Below, piece by piece: positions 7,915-14,274 of a stretch of 54,025 nt of DNA (the stretch's first letter is position 1; the number at the start of each line of letters is the position of its first letter). Under the pieces are notes generated by a model, which saw only the letters and a list, made by a program, of their open reading frames with translations, made no database searches and was not told the DNA's origin. The translations under genes were made by a program, and so were the position numbers. Where the stretch lies: positions 21,740 through 75,764 of the forward strand of contig JAPUER010000075.1 in the NCBI GenBank assembly GCA_027492485.1, read 5' to 3'. This stretch comes from Betaproteobacteria bacterium (lineage in GTDB: Bacteria > Pseudomonadota > Gammaproteobacteria > Burkholderiales > Casimicrobiaceae).

Positions 7915-8577
7915 TCAGTGGATAAGGCTTGCAGCGAAATCACAGGGCGTGCTGCCGACTCGAAATTCAGCACCGGAAATTGGTTCCGCCTTCATTTTTC
8001 GAGTAGAGCCGCTGTCGTTTTTCGAGTTGAGCCGGTGCAGTTTTTCGAGTCGGTGATTTTTTTCTTCGAGAACGGCTACCTTGTTCGCTGCCTGCCGCGC
8101 TTCGCGTTGCCGTGTAGCGCTCGCGTGCCGTGCCCTACCTTCTTCCGCTGCCACTGTAATCGCCGCTTTCGCTTCAACAACTGTCGCCAAGCGCCGCCAG
8201 TCGTCGGTAACCTTGTGCGCCTGGATGTGTAGCGTCCGCCACTCGTGCGATGGTTCGTCGGTGAAGCGGTAAAGCGTTGGGATTGCCTGTCCTCTACCTA
8301 CCCAGCCGCCGGGCCGCGTCACCGCAATCAGGCCGACCGCAATCAACGCCTGCAAGCCTGTCGCAAGCGATGACGGCGCGATCTTGAACCCTTGTTCGCG
8401 CAACATTCCTACCGACGCCGCGACGTTGCCATTCGAGTTTGACGTCAAACGACGCCGCATTGCGACGTAGAGCGCCTGCTGCGAGAAGCTGAGCGCCTTC
8501 CACGCCGGCGAGTCCGTGATCGCCCAGTAGAGACGGACATGGCCGCCGCGCGGGTCAGACATGCGGTGCTTGCTCAT
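7915..8577 (-). CDS. Replication-initiator-like winged-helix protein
   Basis: A 220-aa protein of a type frequent on prophages and integrative elements. The N-terminal part reads GGHVRLYWAITDSPAWKALS then QQALYVAMRRRL, followed by a helix-turn-helix (VGMLREQGFKIAPSSLATGL) and the wing VGLIAVTRPGGW...LYRFTDEP. The C-terminal third is a charged coiled-coil-like tail. I infer a role in replication or origin binding from the family and from three 23-bp direct repeats inside the C-terminal coding region. The start codon overlaps the stop of the preceding gene (ATGA), so translation is likely coupled. The last gene of the alpA-like operon. Confidence 0.6.
   Translation of the reverse strand: MSKHRMSDPRGGHVRLYWAITDSPAWKALSFSQQALYVAMRRRLTSNSNGNVAASVGMLREQGFKIAPSSLATGLQALIAVGLIAVTRPGGWVGRGQAIPTLYRFTDEPSHEWRTLHIQAHKVTDDWRRLATVVEAKAAITVAAEEGRARHASATRQREARQAANKVAVLEEKNHRLEKLHRLNSKNDSGSTRKMKAEPISGAEFRVGSTPCDFAASLIH
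7995..8063 (-). repeat. 23-bp iteron-like direct repeats
   Basis: TTTTTCGAGT occurs at 7995-8004, 8018-8027 and 8041-8050, exactly 23 bp apart; the first two 23-bp units match at about 18 positions. A degenerate fourth CTTCGAG follows at 8064-8070. They lie inside the replication-like gene, and because 23 is not a multiple of three the copies are read in different frames. That points to selection on DNA rather than protein, as for iterons within an initiator gene. Confidence 0.6.
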
Positions 8578-8786
8578 GCGTGCACACTCCATTCTGGCCG
8601 CGCGTGGCGCCGACGTGCTTGGTCATTGGCGAGCCGCTGCCGCGCTACTTCCATCGCGTCCCTGAGCAGCACGTCGGCGTCCAAGGGCACGGGTCTGGTG
8701 GAATCCCACTCGATCAGGAAATGCAGGTGGGTCTCAGGCTGACTGAGCGGAGTCGGCAGTTGCTCAACTCGGAAGCGAGTGCTCAT
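8574..8786 (-). CDS. Small element protein (70 aa), unknown
   Basis: It starts MSTRFRVEQLPTPLSQPETH and ends in an Arg-rich helix. AAGGAGG lies just before the ATG. The start overlaps the stop of the upstream HTH gene and its stop overlaps the start of the replication-like gene, both by ATGA, so it is a genuine member of a tightly coupled four-gene operon. No domain is recognised; the charged helical second half (LLRDAMEVARQRLAND) could mediate protein contacts. Confidence 0.65.
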   Translation of the reverse strand: MSTRFRVEQLPTPLSQPETHLHFLIEWDSTRPVPLDADVLLRDAMEVARQRLANDQARRRHARPEWSVHA

Positions 8787-9109
8787 GCAGCCTCCTTGAC
8801 GAGAACGTACCGCCCGACTCGATGCAGGACACCAGCCTCGGTTTCGTCACGAGTCCATACAGTATCGATCCGATGGCCCTGGGCGCGAAGCTGGAAGATT
8901 CGTGCTGGTGGGTCGTAGACGTCGAGCTTGCGTTGCGCCTCCGTCGTGGTCAGTGGTCCATTCCGAAGCCGCGCGAGCAAGCGAGCGCACTGTGCCACAC
9001 CGGTGTTGCCGGTGGTATGCTCCGCTTTGCTCGGTTTCGAATTGCCAGCACCCGCCCCGGAAGCGTTGCTGCGCTTGCCGGGGTTTCTTCTTTCTGCGAC
9101 CTTCGTCAT
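8783..9109 (-). CDS. Helix-turn-helix protein (HTH_39-like)
   Basis: The protein has 108 residues if started at MTKVAERRNP, whose ATG overlaps the stop of the AlpA-like gene. The first 45 residues are basic and probably disordered (Lys/Arg/Ser/Gly). The rest is a compact winged helix, CARLLARLRNGPLTTTEAQ then PPARIFQLRAQGHRIDT, ending in a short beta hairpin (HRVGRYVL). This matches the small winged-helix domain common in phage and island genes. A role as a regulator or replication accessory is inferred from its place in the operon. Confidence 0.7.
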   Translation of the reverse strand: MTKVAERRNPGKRSNASGAGAGNSKPSKAEHTTGNTGVAQCARLLARLRNGPLTTTEAQRKLDVYDPPARIFQLRAQGHRIDTVWTRDETEAGVLHRVGRYVLVKEAA

Positions 9110-9372
9110 TGCGCACCGCCTTGCTGCGCTCGTTTGGCGAGGAATGCCTTGATGTCTGCCGCACGCCAACGCGAGCATCGTTGCCCAAACCGCAACGGCT
9201 CAGGTGCTGCGTTCTCAGCGATCATGCGATACCAGGTTGATCGTCCAATGCCAGTCAGGGCAATGACAACATCTAACCGAAGTTGTGCATCGGGATAGTT
9301 GATTGCGTCGAGCGGTTGCGGCCGGAGTGGCCGAGGCGTTTTGCCTGAGGTAATGCGCTGGGTTTGCGCCAT
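9106..9372 (-). CDS. AlpA-family regulator / excisionase
   Basis: An 88-aa protein carrying the AlpA motif: RLDVVIALTGIGRSTWYRMI followed by PEPLRFGQRCSRWRAADIKA. AlpA proteins are MerR-like winged-helix factors that activate excision or the integrase gene of P4-like elements, and they are hallmarks of integrated islands and satellite phages. GGAGGATGA gives a good ribosome binding site. It heads the operon AlpA - HTH - 70 aa - replication-like gene, and a perfect 12-bp inverted repeat lies upstream at 9438-9472. Confidence 0.88.
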   Translation of the reverse strand: MAQTQRITSGKTPRPLRPQPLDAINYPDAQLRLDVVIALTGIGRSTWYRMIAENAAPEPLRFGQRCSRWRAADIKAFLAKRAQQGGAQ

Positions 9373-9437
9373 ACTTCATCCTCCGTGGCTGGCCGGGGCA
9401 CGATGTACCAAGCTGCGGCGCCATAGGGACAATGCTG

Positions 9438-9472
9438 TTTGCGAAGAAAGCGTGTTGGCGTTTCTTCGCAAA
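9438..9472. promoter_or_regulatory. 12-bp inverted repeat upstream of the alpA-like gene
   Basis: TTTGCGAAGAAA (9438-9449) and TTTCTTCGCAAA (9461-9472) are perfect inverted copies 11 bp apart. They lie between the stop of the 218-aa gene and the start of the alpA-like gene. No T-run follows, so an operator for an element regulator is more likely than a terminator. Confidence 0.6.
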
Positions 9473-9477
9473 TATCT

Positions 9478-10134
9478 TTAGCGATACGGTATCGCCTGTT
9501 CCGACTTGAAGAACATCATGACCATTTCGTCGTATGCGCCCTTTGGGCGCTGGCCGGTTTGCTCTTCTCGGTAAATCCGAAGAAAGAGCAAAGGCCGGGG
9601 GTGTTTCTTTTTCACCCGCTGATAGCGCCTCACCAGAGTATCGGCAGTACCGGTCATCGAAACGCAGAAGGTCTTCCAGGGCTCGATCTTTGCCAGTTTT
9701 CCAGCCAACTGCTTTTGATTTAACAACGGGTGTTTCTGCGCCGCCAACATCATTGCGTGCACCAACGCTTGGTCGCGCCAATCCGTCCAAGCTTTCGGAC
9801 GACAAGCCTGCTGCTTGTTGGGGTCCGCGACGTCGAATCCAGGTACGAACTCACGTAGCAGCCGACGCGCGAGGACTTCGGCGGTCTCAGGCGACCACTC
9901 CCCTGCAATGCCGTACTCCTGCAGCACAAGCTTACGTTTGGCCTCGACCAGTGCCTCCCGCTCCCGCCAAGCTGCTTCGCGGCTCGCTTTGTTGTCGAGC
10001 AACGAAAACGTCCACGTAAAAATCGGAGGAAGCGGTTCAGCGAGAGCGCCCGCGAACTTGCGCTGAACCTGTGGCTTCCATTGCGGTTGAGTTTCCGCCT
10101 TGGCATTGCGCTTCACGGTTGTTGCCTTTTTCAT
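9478..10134 (-). CDS. Hypothetical element protein (218 aa)
   Basis: Not recognised. A soluble, basic, Lys/Arg/Trp-rich protein beginning MKKATTVKRNAKAETQ. It has helical segments (ASREAAWREREALVEAKRKL, ETAEVLARRLLREF) and a middle part with AWTDWRDQALVHAMMLAAQK and QKQLAGKLAKIEPWKTF, which resembles a helix-turn-helix of elements that carry such genes. No membrane segment is seen. It is 19 bases downstream of the 125-aa gene and ends just before the inverted repeat that precedes the alpA-like gene. Confidence 0.6.
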   Translation of the reverse strand: MKKATTVKRNAKAETQPQWKPQVQRKFAGALAEPLPPIFTWTFSLLDNKASREAAWREREALVEAKRKLVLQEYGIAGEWSPETAEVLARRLLREFVPGFDVADPNKQQACRPKAWTDWRDQALVHAMMLAAQKHPLLNQKQLAGKLAKIEPWKTFCVSMTGTADTLVRRYQRVKKKHPRPLLFLRIYREEQTGQRPKGAYDEMVMMFFKSEQAIPYR

Positions 10135-10153
10135 GCGCTGCTTGATCGCTTGT

Positions 10154-10531
10154 CTAACCTTTGAAAACGTCTCGATACACGGCCTCGACCGTAGCGACCA
10201 CTACCAGCGGCGCGATAGAGTCATACGTTCCCCATTCGCCGGTTCCGGTGTTGTCAATCGAGATGCCGTTGGGCACGCGCATCATTCGCCTACATCCCGA
10301 CCAAATCAGAGCGCCGTTGCGCCATTCTTCGACAAGATACATACCGCCCCCTGTCTCGACGCGGCGGCGCGCAAAGTTGGCCTTGACCCAATCGCCGGGC
10401 TTGATTGCCTTCCCGCAAACGCACCGAGCGCCGTCGACAAAGCGCGTGCCATTTCTGCTGGTGGCGTCGTGCTGCGTCGGTGCGTCGTCTGCGGCATCGG
10501 GCTTCGGAACTCTATCTTGAAGAGATTGCAT
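10154..10531 (-). CDS. Hypothetical element protein with CxC motif
   Basis: The protein has 125 residues, unrecognised. The ATG at 10531 is preferred because GGGAGA lies about 9 bases upstream; an open extension to 10627 would overlap the previous gene. It contains CVCGKAIKPGDWVKANFARR, a single CxC that would need a partner to bind zinc, and a beta-rich C-terminal half (IDNTGTGEWGTYD, IAPLVVVATVEAVYRDVF). It follows the 124-aa gene by 11 bases and probably forms an operon with it. Confidence 0.55.
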   Translation of the reverse strand: MQSLQDRVPKPDAADDAPTQHDATSRNGTRFVDGARCVCGKAIKPGDWVKANFARRRVETGGGMYLVEEWRNGALIWSGCRRMMRVPNGISIDNTGTGEWGTYDSIAPLVVVATVEAVYRDVFKG

Positions 10532-10542
10532 ACCCGCTCTCC

Positions 10543-10917
10543 CTAGTCCACGTAGATGATGGCGCTGCCATGTTTTTGGCGCATGATTTGCAATGCGGTC
10601 TGCGCGGTACTGGACCGGAGGAACCAAGGGCTTCGAAGTTCGCGTCCGTTTTTCAGGTACAAAACTGCGTATCGACGCCCGATCATCGCGTCGTTATCGC
10701 CCGAGCGGTCGTCGGGCCACCCGCTGCACGAAGCGCGAAGGCGATCAGCGCGCACCCGTCGAATCTCGGAAGCAAGAGTGCTGGCCCTTGATTGAGCATC
10801 GGTGCCCGCGAACCCCTGTCGTTCGATGACATCCTTCGCCAACTGCTCGACAGTCGGGTTAGGCTCGATGACCCAAAACGTGCCGAAACTCGCGCCCGCA
10901 ATATCGTTGCTAGCCAT
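10543..10917 (-). CDS. Hypothetical element protein (124 aa)
   Basis: Unrecognised. It starts MASNDIAGASFGTFWVIEPN after a good GAGGAG ribosome binding site. Its first half is helical (PTVEQLAKDVIERQGF, SRASTLASEIRRVRADRL) and its second half has RRYAVLYLKNGRELRSPWFL followed by TAQTALQIMRQKHGSAIIYVD. It is the first gene after the integrase when read on the minus strand, with a 100-bp gap, so it may have its own promoter. Confidence 0.55.
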   Translation of the reverse strand: MASNDIAGASFGTFWVIEPNPTVEQLAKDVIERQGFAGTDAQSRASTLASEIRRVRADRLRASCSGWPDDRSGDNDAMIGRRYAVLYLKNGRELRSPWFLRSSTAQTALQIMRQKHGSAIIYVD

Positions 10918-11018
10918 GAAACAAGCTCCTCTTGGTTTGTGGTCAGACGGGTGCGGCGCTGTACCGTCGCGTCCCGTCGCTTTGCCCTAAGTGATCCGCG
11001 TCAGGGCGTCGCGGTTTT

Positions 11019-12269
11019 CTATGCCGCCTTGTTGGCGAACGGAATCACCGTCGCGCCCGCGCTGATCGTGTCCAGGTAATCGGCCCACTGCTGCATCATC
11101 GCCTTGCGTTGCGGCAGGTACGTGGTGCGGTTGTACGCACGGCCCAGCGGGTCGCGAACCGCGTGCGCAAGCTGTGCTTCGATGACGTTCGGATCAACGC
11201 CGAGCACTTCATCGAGGATCGTCCTTGCAGTCGCGCGGAAACCGTGAGCCGTCATGTCGTCGCCGGAGTAGCCGAGCGAGCGCAGCGCTGCCGCGATGGT
11301 GTTTTCACTCATCGGGCGGTCATGGTCGCGCTGGCCGGGAAAGCATAGGCGCCCGTGCCCCGTAATCGGGTGGAGGTCGCGGAGCAGTTGTACGGCTTGC
11401 GTAGGCAGCGGGACCAGATGCGGTTGCCCCTGGAGCTTGTCCTTCTTCGAGCGCTTCATGCGTTCCGCCGGAACGGTCCACATGGCGGCGTCAAGATCAA
11501 GCTCGGCCCACGCCATGCCGCGAATCTCGCCGGGACGCTGAAAGAGCAGGGCCGATAGTTTCAACGCGGTACAGACGGCGGGCGATCCCTTGTGTCCGTC
11601 GATAGCACGCATCAGGCCGGCAACGTCCTTCGGCTCGGTGAGTGCCGCCATGTGCTTCGACTGAACCGGGGCAAGCGCTCCCTTCAGATCGCCGCACGGG
11701 TTGCGCTGGGCCTTACCGATTGCCACGGCATAGCGGAACACCTGCCCGAGACTTTCGAGCACGCGATGCGCCGTTTCGTGGAAGCCACGTCGCTCAATCG
11801 GGCGGAGGATTTGCAGCACGTCCGGCGGTTCAATGGCGCCGACATCGCGGGCGCCGAGCCATGGGAAGACTTCGCGTTCGAATCGGCGCATCACCTTCTG
11901 CGCGTGTGACTCGCTCCACTTTGCCGATTGCAGGCCGTGCCATTCGCGGGAGACCGCTTCGAGGGCATTGGCAGTGAGCGCAACCTCAGCCGCTTTTTCC
12001 CGCTTGCGCGATTGGCCAGGATCGATCCCCTCGCGCAGTTGCGCCCGCAGCTCGTCACGACGTTCGCCCGCTACCTTGAGCGTGACATCCGGGTAGACGC
12101 CGAGCGACAGCATCTTTTCGGTTCCGTGAAACGAGTATCGAAACCGCCACCACTTGGAGCCGTCGGCGTTCACTTGGAGTACGAGCCCGTCGCCAACCGC
12201 GATTTTCTTGAATCGCTTGTCTGGCGGGCATTTGGCCGCTTTGAGCGTCTTGTCCGTAACTGCTGGCAC
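11019..12269 (-). CDS. P4-type tyrosine integrase
   Basis: This site-specific recombinase inserts and, with AlpA help, excises the element at the adjacent tRNA gene. It has 416 residues and a GTG start. The N-terminal DUF4102-type arm-binding domain (about 1-95) contains KLQ-type features such as DGLVLQVNADGSKWWRFRYS and MLSLGVYPDVTL; a SAM-like core-binding domain follows. The catalytic domain shows Arg245 (QRPGEIRG), His342-x-x-Arg345 (AHGFRATAR), His369 and a tyrosine nucleophile at Tyr379 (AYNR), with Tyr384 as the alternative. All expected residues are present, so it looks intact. Arm-like GTTACCC sites cluster directly upstream. Confidence 0.95.
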   Translation of the reverse strand: MPAVTDKTLKAAKCPPDKRFKKIAVGDGLVLQVNADGSKWWRFRYSFHGTEKMLSLGVYPDVTLKVAGERRDELRAQLREGIDPGQSRKREKAAEVALTANALEAVSREWHGLQSAKWSESHAQKVMRRFEREVFPWLGARDVGAIEPPDVLQILRPIERRGFHETAHRVLESLGQVFRYAVAIGKAQRNPCGDLKGALAPVQSKHMAALTEPKDVAGLMRAIDGHKGSPAVCTALKLSALLFQRPGEIRGMAWAELDLDAAMWTVPAERMKRSKKDKLQGQPHLVPLPTQAVQLLRDLHPITGHGRLCFPGQRDHDRPMSENTIAAALRSLGYSGDDMTAHGFRATARTILDEVLGVDPNVIEAQLAHAVRDPLGRAYNRTTYLPQRKAMMQQWADYLDTISAGATVIPFANKAA

Positions 12270-12335
12270 GGGTAACTTTCCACCCGAAAACGGGTATCGA
12301 GAAGAGTTACCCGCAAAGTTACCCGTTCGTTACCC
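12270..12335. promoter_or_regulatory. Integrase arm-type binding-site cluster
   Basis: GTTACCC occurs at 12306-12312, 12318-12324 and 12329-12335, and inverted as GGGTAAC at 12270-12276. The first two lie in a 19-bp segment repeated at the far end of the element (5812-5830). This arrangement between int and the tRNA fits integrase arm sites and possible autoregulation of int. Confidence 0.65.
12306..12324 (+). repeat. Integrase arm-like direct repeat, proximal copy
   Basis: GTTACCCGCAAAGTTACCC, identical to 5812-5830 and in the same orientation. Confidence 0.75.
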
Positions 12336-12441
12336 GCGCTGCAAGGGGACGATTTGGGACGTTCGGGGAGATACTTTTAGGGGTAAGCCCCTGATTATCC
12401 TCGTCTTTTTGGACTTATTGGGACAATCAGGGACTAGGTAC

Positions 12442-12518
12442 TGGTGGCGCTTCAGGGACTCGAACCCCGGACCTGTGGATTATGATTCCATCGCTCTAAC
12501 CGACTGAGCTAAAGCGCC
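12442..12518 (-). tRNA. tRNA with CAU anticodon (elongator Met, or Ile2)
   Basis: A 77-nt cloverleaf including an encoded CCA end: acceptor GGCGCTT pairs with AAGCGCC, the D arm is GCTC...GAGC, the anticodon loop is ATCATAA, and the T arm is GGGGTTCGAGTCCC. The first acceptor pair is G-C and the anticodon stem lacks three G-C pairs, so it is not the initiator. Elongator Met and lysidine-modified Ile2 share this anticodon and cannot be separated with certainty here. Its 3' part is the likely integration target of the neighbouring element. Confidence 0.9.
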
Positions 12519-12631
12519 TTTTTCGCGTCGTCGTTTTCGGCGACTTCTTTACGCAGCGAAGCCGTAAATTTTGGCGCAAGCAGCGCCATTTGTCAAAACG
12601 GCCCGGTTGGCGCATGCCAGCGAACTGCCAT

Positions 12632-12749
12632 CAGCTTTTAGCGGAATGCGCCGGTGAAAATGGGCTCGCAGCGCGATTTGTGCAAAAGTCGACTTCTGCC
12701 CAATACCGCTCCGGTGCCCTTATGCAACAAGGCTTTCGTCGAAAAGCTG
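12632..12749 (+). repeat. 118-bp repeat family, copy A
   Basis: It begins CAGCTTTTAGCGG and ends GTCGAAAAGCTG, with the central AAAAGTCGAC ending at offset 62 and GCCCTTATGCAA in the right half. Its last base directly abuts the stop codon (12750-12752) of the minus-strand DUF1499 gene. Confidence 0.8.
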
Positions 12750-13259
12750 CTAGCTTGCCGGCGATTCGTCGAAGCGCTGCCGCACGGCCTCGACCCGCGC
12801 CCGGTTGACCCCGTGGTCGCCATAGCCGAGGCGCGACGCCGAGCGCACGTGAATGACGTGGGCGGCGGTGTCGAGCCGCGCCTCGAAGTCATCGACGAAG
12901 CGCATGGTCCTGGTGCGACATTCCGCATGCAGATAGCCGTCCTCGACCTTGATGAGCGTGACGCCGCCCATCGTCTGCAGAACGCCGCCGAGCTTCGCCA
13001 TCGCGGCGACGCCATCGCCACGGTAGGCAATCGGCGCGATGTAGGCCGGGTGCGTCGGCGCGATGCCTTCGCTGACCACGCTGTTGGGCGTGCGCTTCGG
13101 TGGCGACAGGTGCCCGCCGTGAACGCCAAGGGTGCTCGGGCGACCGCCAAACCAGATCGATTTCTCGCGCCCGAAGAGGTTGACGAACAGCACCCACAGC
13201 AGAAAGCCGGTGACCAGCACCAGCAGCAGCAACGCCAGGACGCGCAGCACCACGATCAT
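12750..13259 (-). CDS. DUF1499-family membrane-anchored protein
   Basis: It has 169 residues with one N-terminal membrane segment (about 2-26), then WFGGRPSTLGVHGGHLSPPK. The soluble part shows typical DUF1499 features: PNSVVSEG, then VEDGYLHAECRTRTMRFVDD, and DTAAHVIHVRSASRLGYGDHGVNRARVEAV at the end. The function of the family is unknown. Its start overlaps the stop of the upstream HAD gene by ATGA, so the two are co-translated. Downstream its stop codon touches repeat copy A. Confidence 0.85.
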   Translation of the reverse strand: MIVVLRVLALLLLVLVTGFLLWVLFVNLFGREKSIWFGGRPSTLGVHGGHLSPPKRTPNSVVSEGIAPTHPAYIAPIAYRGDGVAAMAKLGGVLQTMGGVTLIKVEDGYLHAECRTRTMRFVDDFEARLDTAAHVIHVRSASRLGYGDHGVNRARVEAVRQRFDESPAS

Positions 13260-14077
13260 GATCGCCCGCCGTCACGCCGCGCGTCGATCAGGCGGCCGGC
13301 GAATTCGACGAAGCCGGCGCCGCATTCCCTGCTGCACAGCCAGGCGGGCGGCACTGGGATCTTGCCGAGCGCCGCGGCGACGTTGGCAACTCCCACCGAC
13401 AACGGCATCTGCGCGAACAGCGAGGCGTCGTTCGGCGAATCGCCGATGAAGGCAGCACGCAAGGCCAACTGTTCGCGGTCGAGACCGAACGCCTGCTGCA
13501 TGAGCGGATAGACGCCGTCGGCCTTCTCGTTGGCCGGATAGTAGGCGTGGATGTGGATGCTGCTCACGGCCGTAAGATAGCCGGCGTCGCGCATCAGCGC
13601 AACGATCTGCGCCACCACGTCGTCGCCGGCGCGCGGCACCTGCTCGGCGTAGTCGACGGCAAGATCGGTCAGGCGATACGGCTGGTCGGCGCTGACCTTC
13701 ACCTGCGGAAAGCGCATCGCGATGCGGTCGCCGAAGTCGCGCAGTTTTTCGATGTAGCCGGCGCCGCGATGCTGCTCGTGAATTACGCGCTGAATGGCGC
13801 GGCCGCTGGCCCGATCCTGCCATGCGATGACGCCGCCGTTCTCGGTCACGCAGGCGGCGATCGGCCAGGTCGACAGCATCACGTTGCCCCAGCCCGACGG
13901 CCGCCCGGTCACCGGCACCGCCACGATGCCCGCATCGCGCAGCGCGAACAGCATGGCATAGGTTTCGGCGTGCATCAGGCCATGCGTGGTGAAAGTCTCG
14001 TCGACGTCGAACAGCAGGTAGTCGATGCCGCGCAGTGCTTCACGAGAGAGATCGGACAGGGGTTGCAGGCGGGGCAT
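13256..14077 (-). CDS. HAD-superfamily phosphatase (Cof/IIB type)
   Basis: A 273-aa soluble hydrolase. Motif I is DVDETFTTHG (nucleophile Asp24, acid/base Asp26), motif II is VPVTGRPSGWG, and the late motif is GDSPNDASLF with the metal-binding aspartates. The cap lies between, as in class IIB sugar phosphatases. The substrate cannot be read from the sequence; sugar-phosphate or phosphoglycerate phosphatases are the closest types. It is read with the DUF1499 gene. Upstream lies a long inverted repeat (14085-14274) separating it from glpD. Confidence 0.85.
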   Translation of the reverse strand: MPRLQPLSDLSREALRGIDYLLFDVDETFTTHGLMHAETYAMLFALRDAGIVAVPVTGRPSGWGNVMLSTWPIAACVTENGGVIAWQDRASGRAIQRVIHEQHRGAGYIEKLRDFGDRIAMRFPQVKVSADQPYRLTDLAVDYAEQVPRAGDDVVAQIVALMRDAGYLTAVSSIHIHAYYPANEKADGVYPLMQQAFGLDREQLALRAAFIGDSPNDASLFAQMPLSVGVANVAAALGKIPVPPAWLCSRECGAGFVEFAGRLIDARRDGGRS

Positions 14078-14084
14078 TGGTTTT

Positions 14085-14274
14085 CTTTGACGCAGATTTG
14101 CGCAGATTTGACGCAGATTAGCGCTGATTAGTTGTGTGTTGAGTGTGCGGTCATCTTGCTATGAACGCTGCGCGGCGTGCCTTCACTGCGTTCACGGCGG
14201 CGGTAATTCGGCCATCGCAACAGGAAAGAAATCTGCGGTAATCTGCGTCAAATCTGCGCAAATCTGCGTCAAAG
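14085..14274. repeat. 36-bp perfect inverted repeats of CGCAGATTT units
   Basis: Arms 14085-14120 and 14239-14274 are perfect inverted copies built of GACGCAGATTT and TGCGCAGATTT units; the spacer is 118 bp and holds no clear gene. A related pair lies at 25026-25138. It sits between glpD and the HAD gene and can form a large hairpin, possibly ending glpD transcription. Confidence 0.85.

Larger units (their letters stand above)
5741..12455. mobile_element. Small integrated element at the tRNA(CAU) gene
   Basis: The element is about 6.7 kb. One end lies in the 3' part of the tRNA gene at 12442-12518; the other lies just after the efflux terminator. Supports are the P4-type integrase next to the tRNA, GTTACCC arm-like sites at both ends including a 19-bp direct repeat (5812-5830 and 12306-12324), a short tRNA-like core match (GGTGCTTCAG at 5741-5750 against GGCGCTTCAG at 12446-12455), and visibly lower GC than the flanks. 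Contents are an integrase, AlpA-like and HTH_39-like regulators, a replication-initiator-like gene, unknown small genes and a truncated MuF-type gene. No transfer, capsid or recognisable defence genes are seen. The exact ends are inferred. Confidence 0.75.

Noticed and set aside
12442-12518. Initiator tRNA
   Set aside because: The first pair is G-C and the anticodon stem lacks the three G-C pairs of initiators.
14085-14274. CRISPR-like array of CGCAGATTT repeats
   Set aside because: Units are contiguous and inverted, with no regular spacers and no cas genes.
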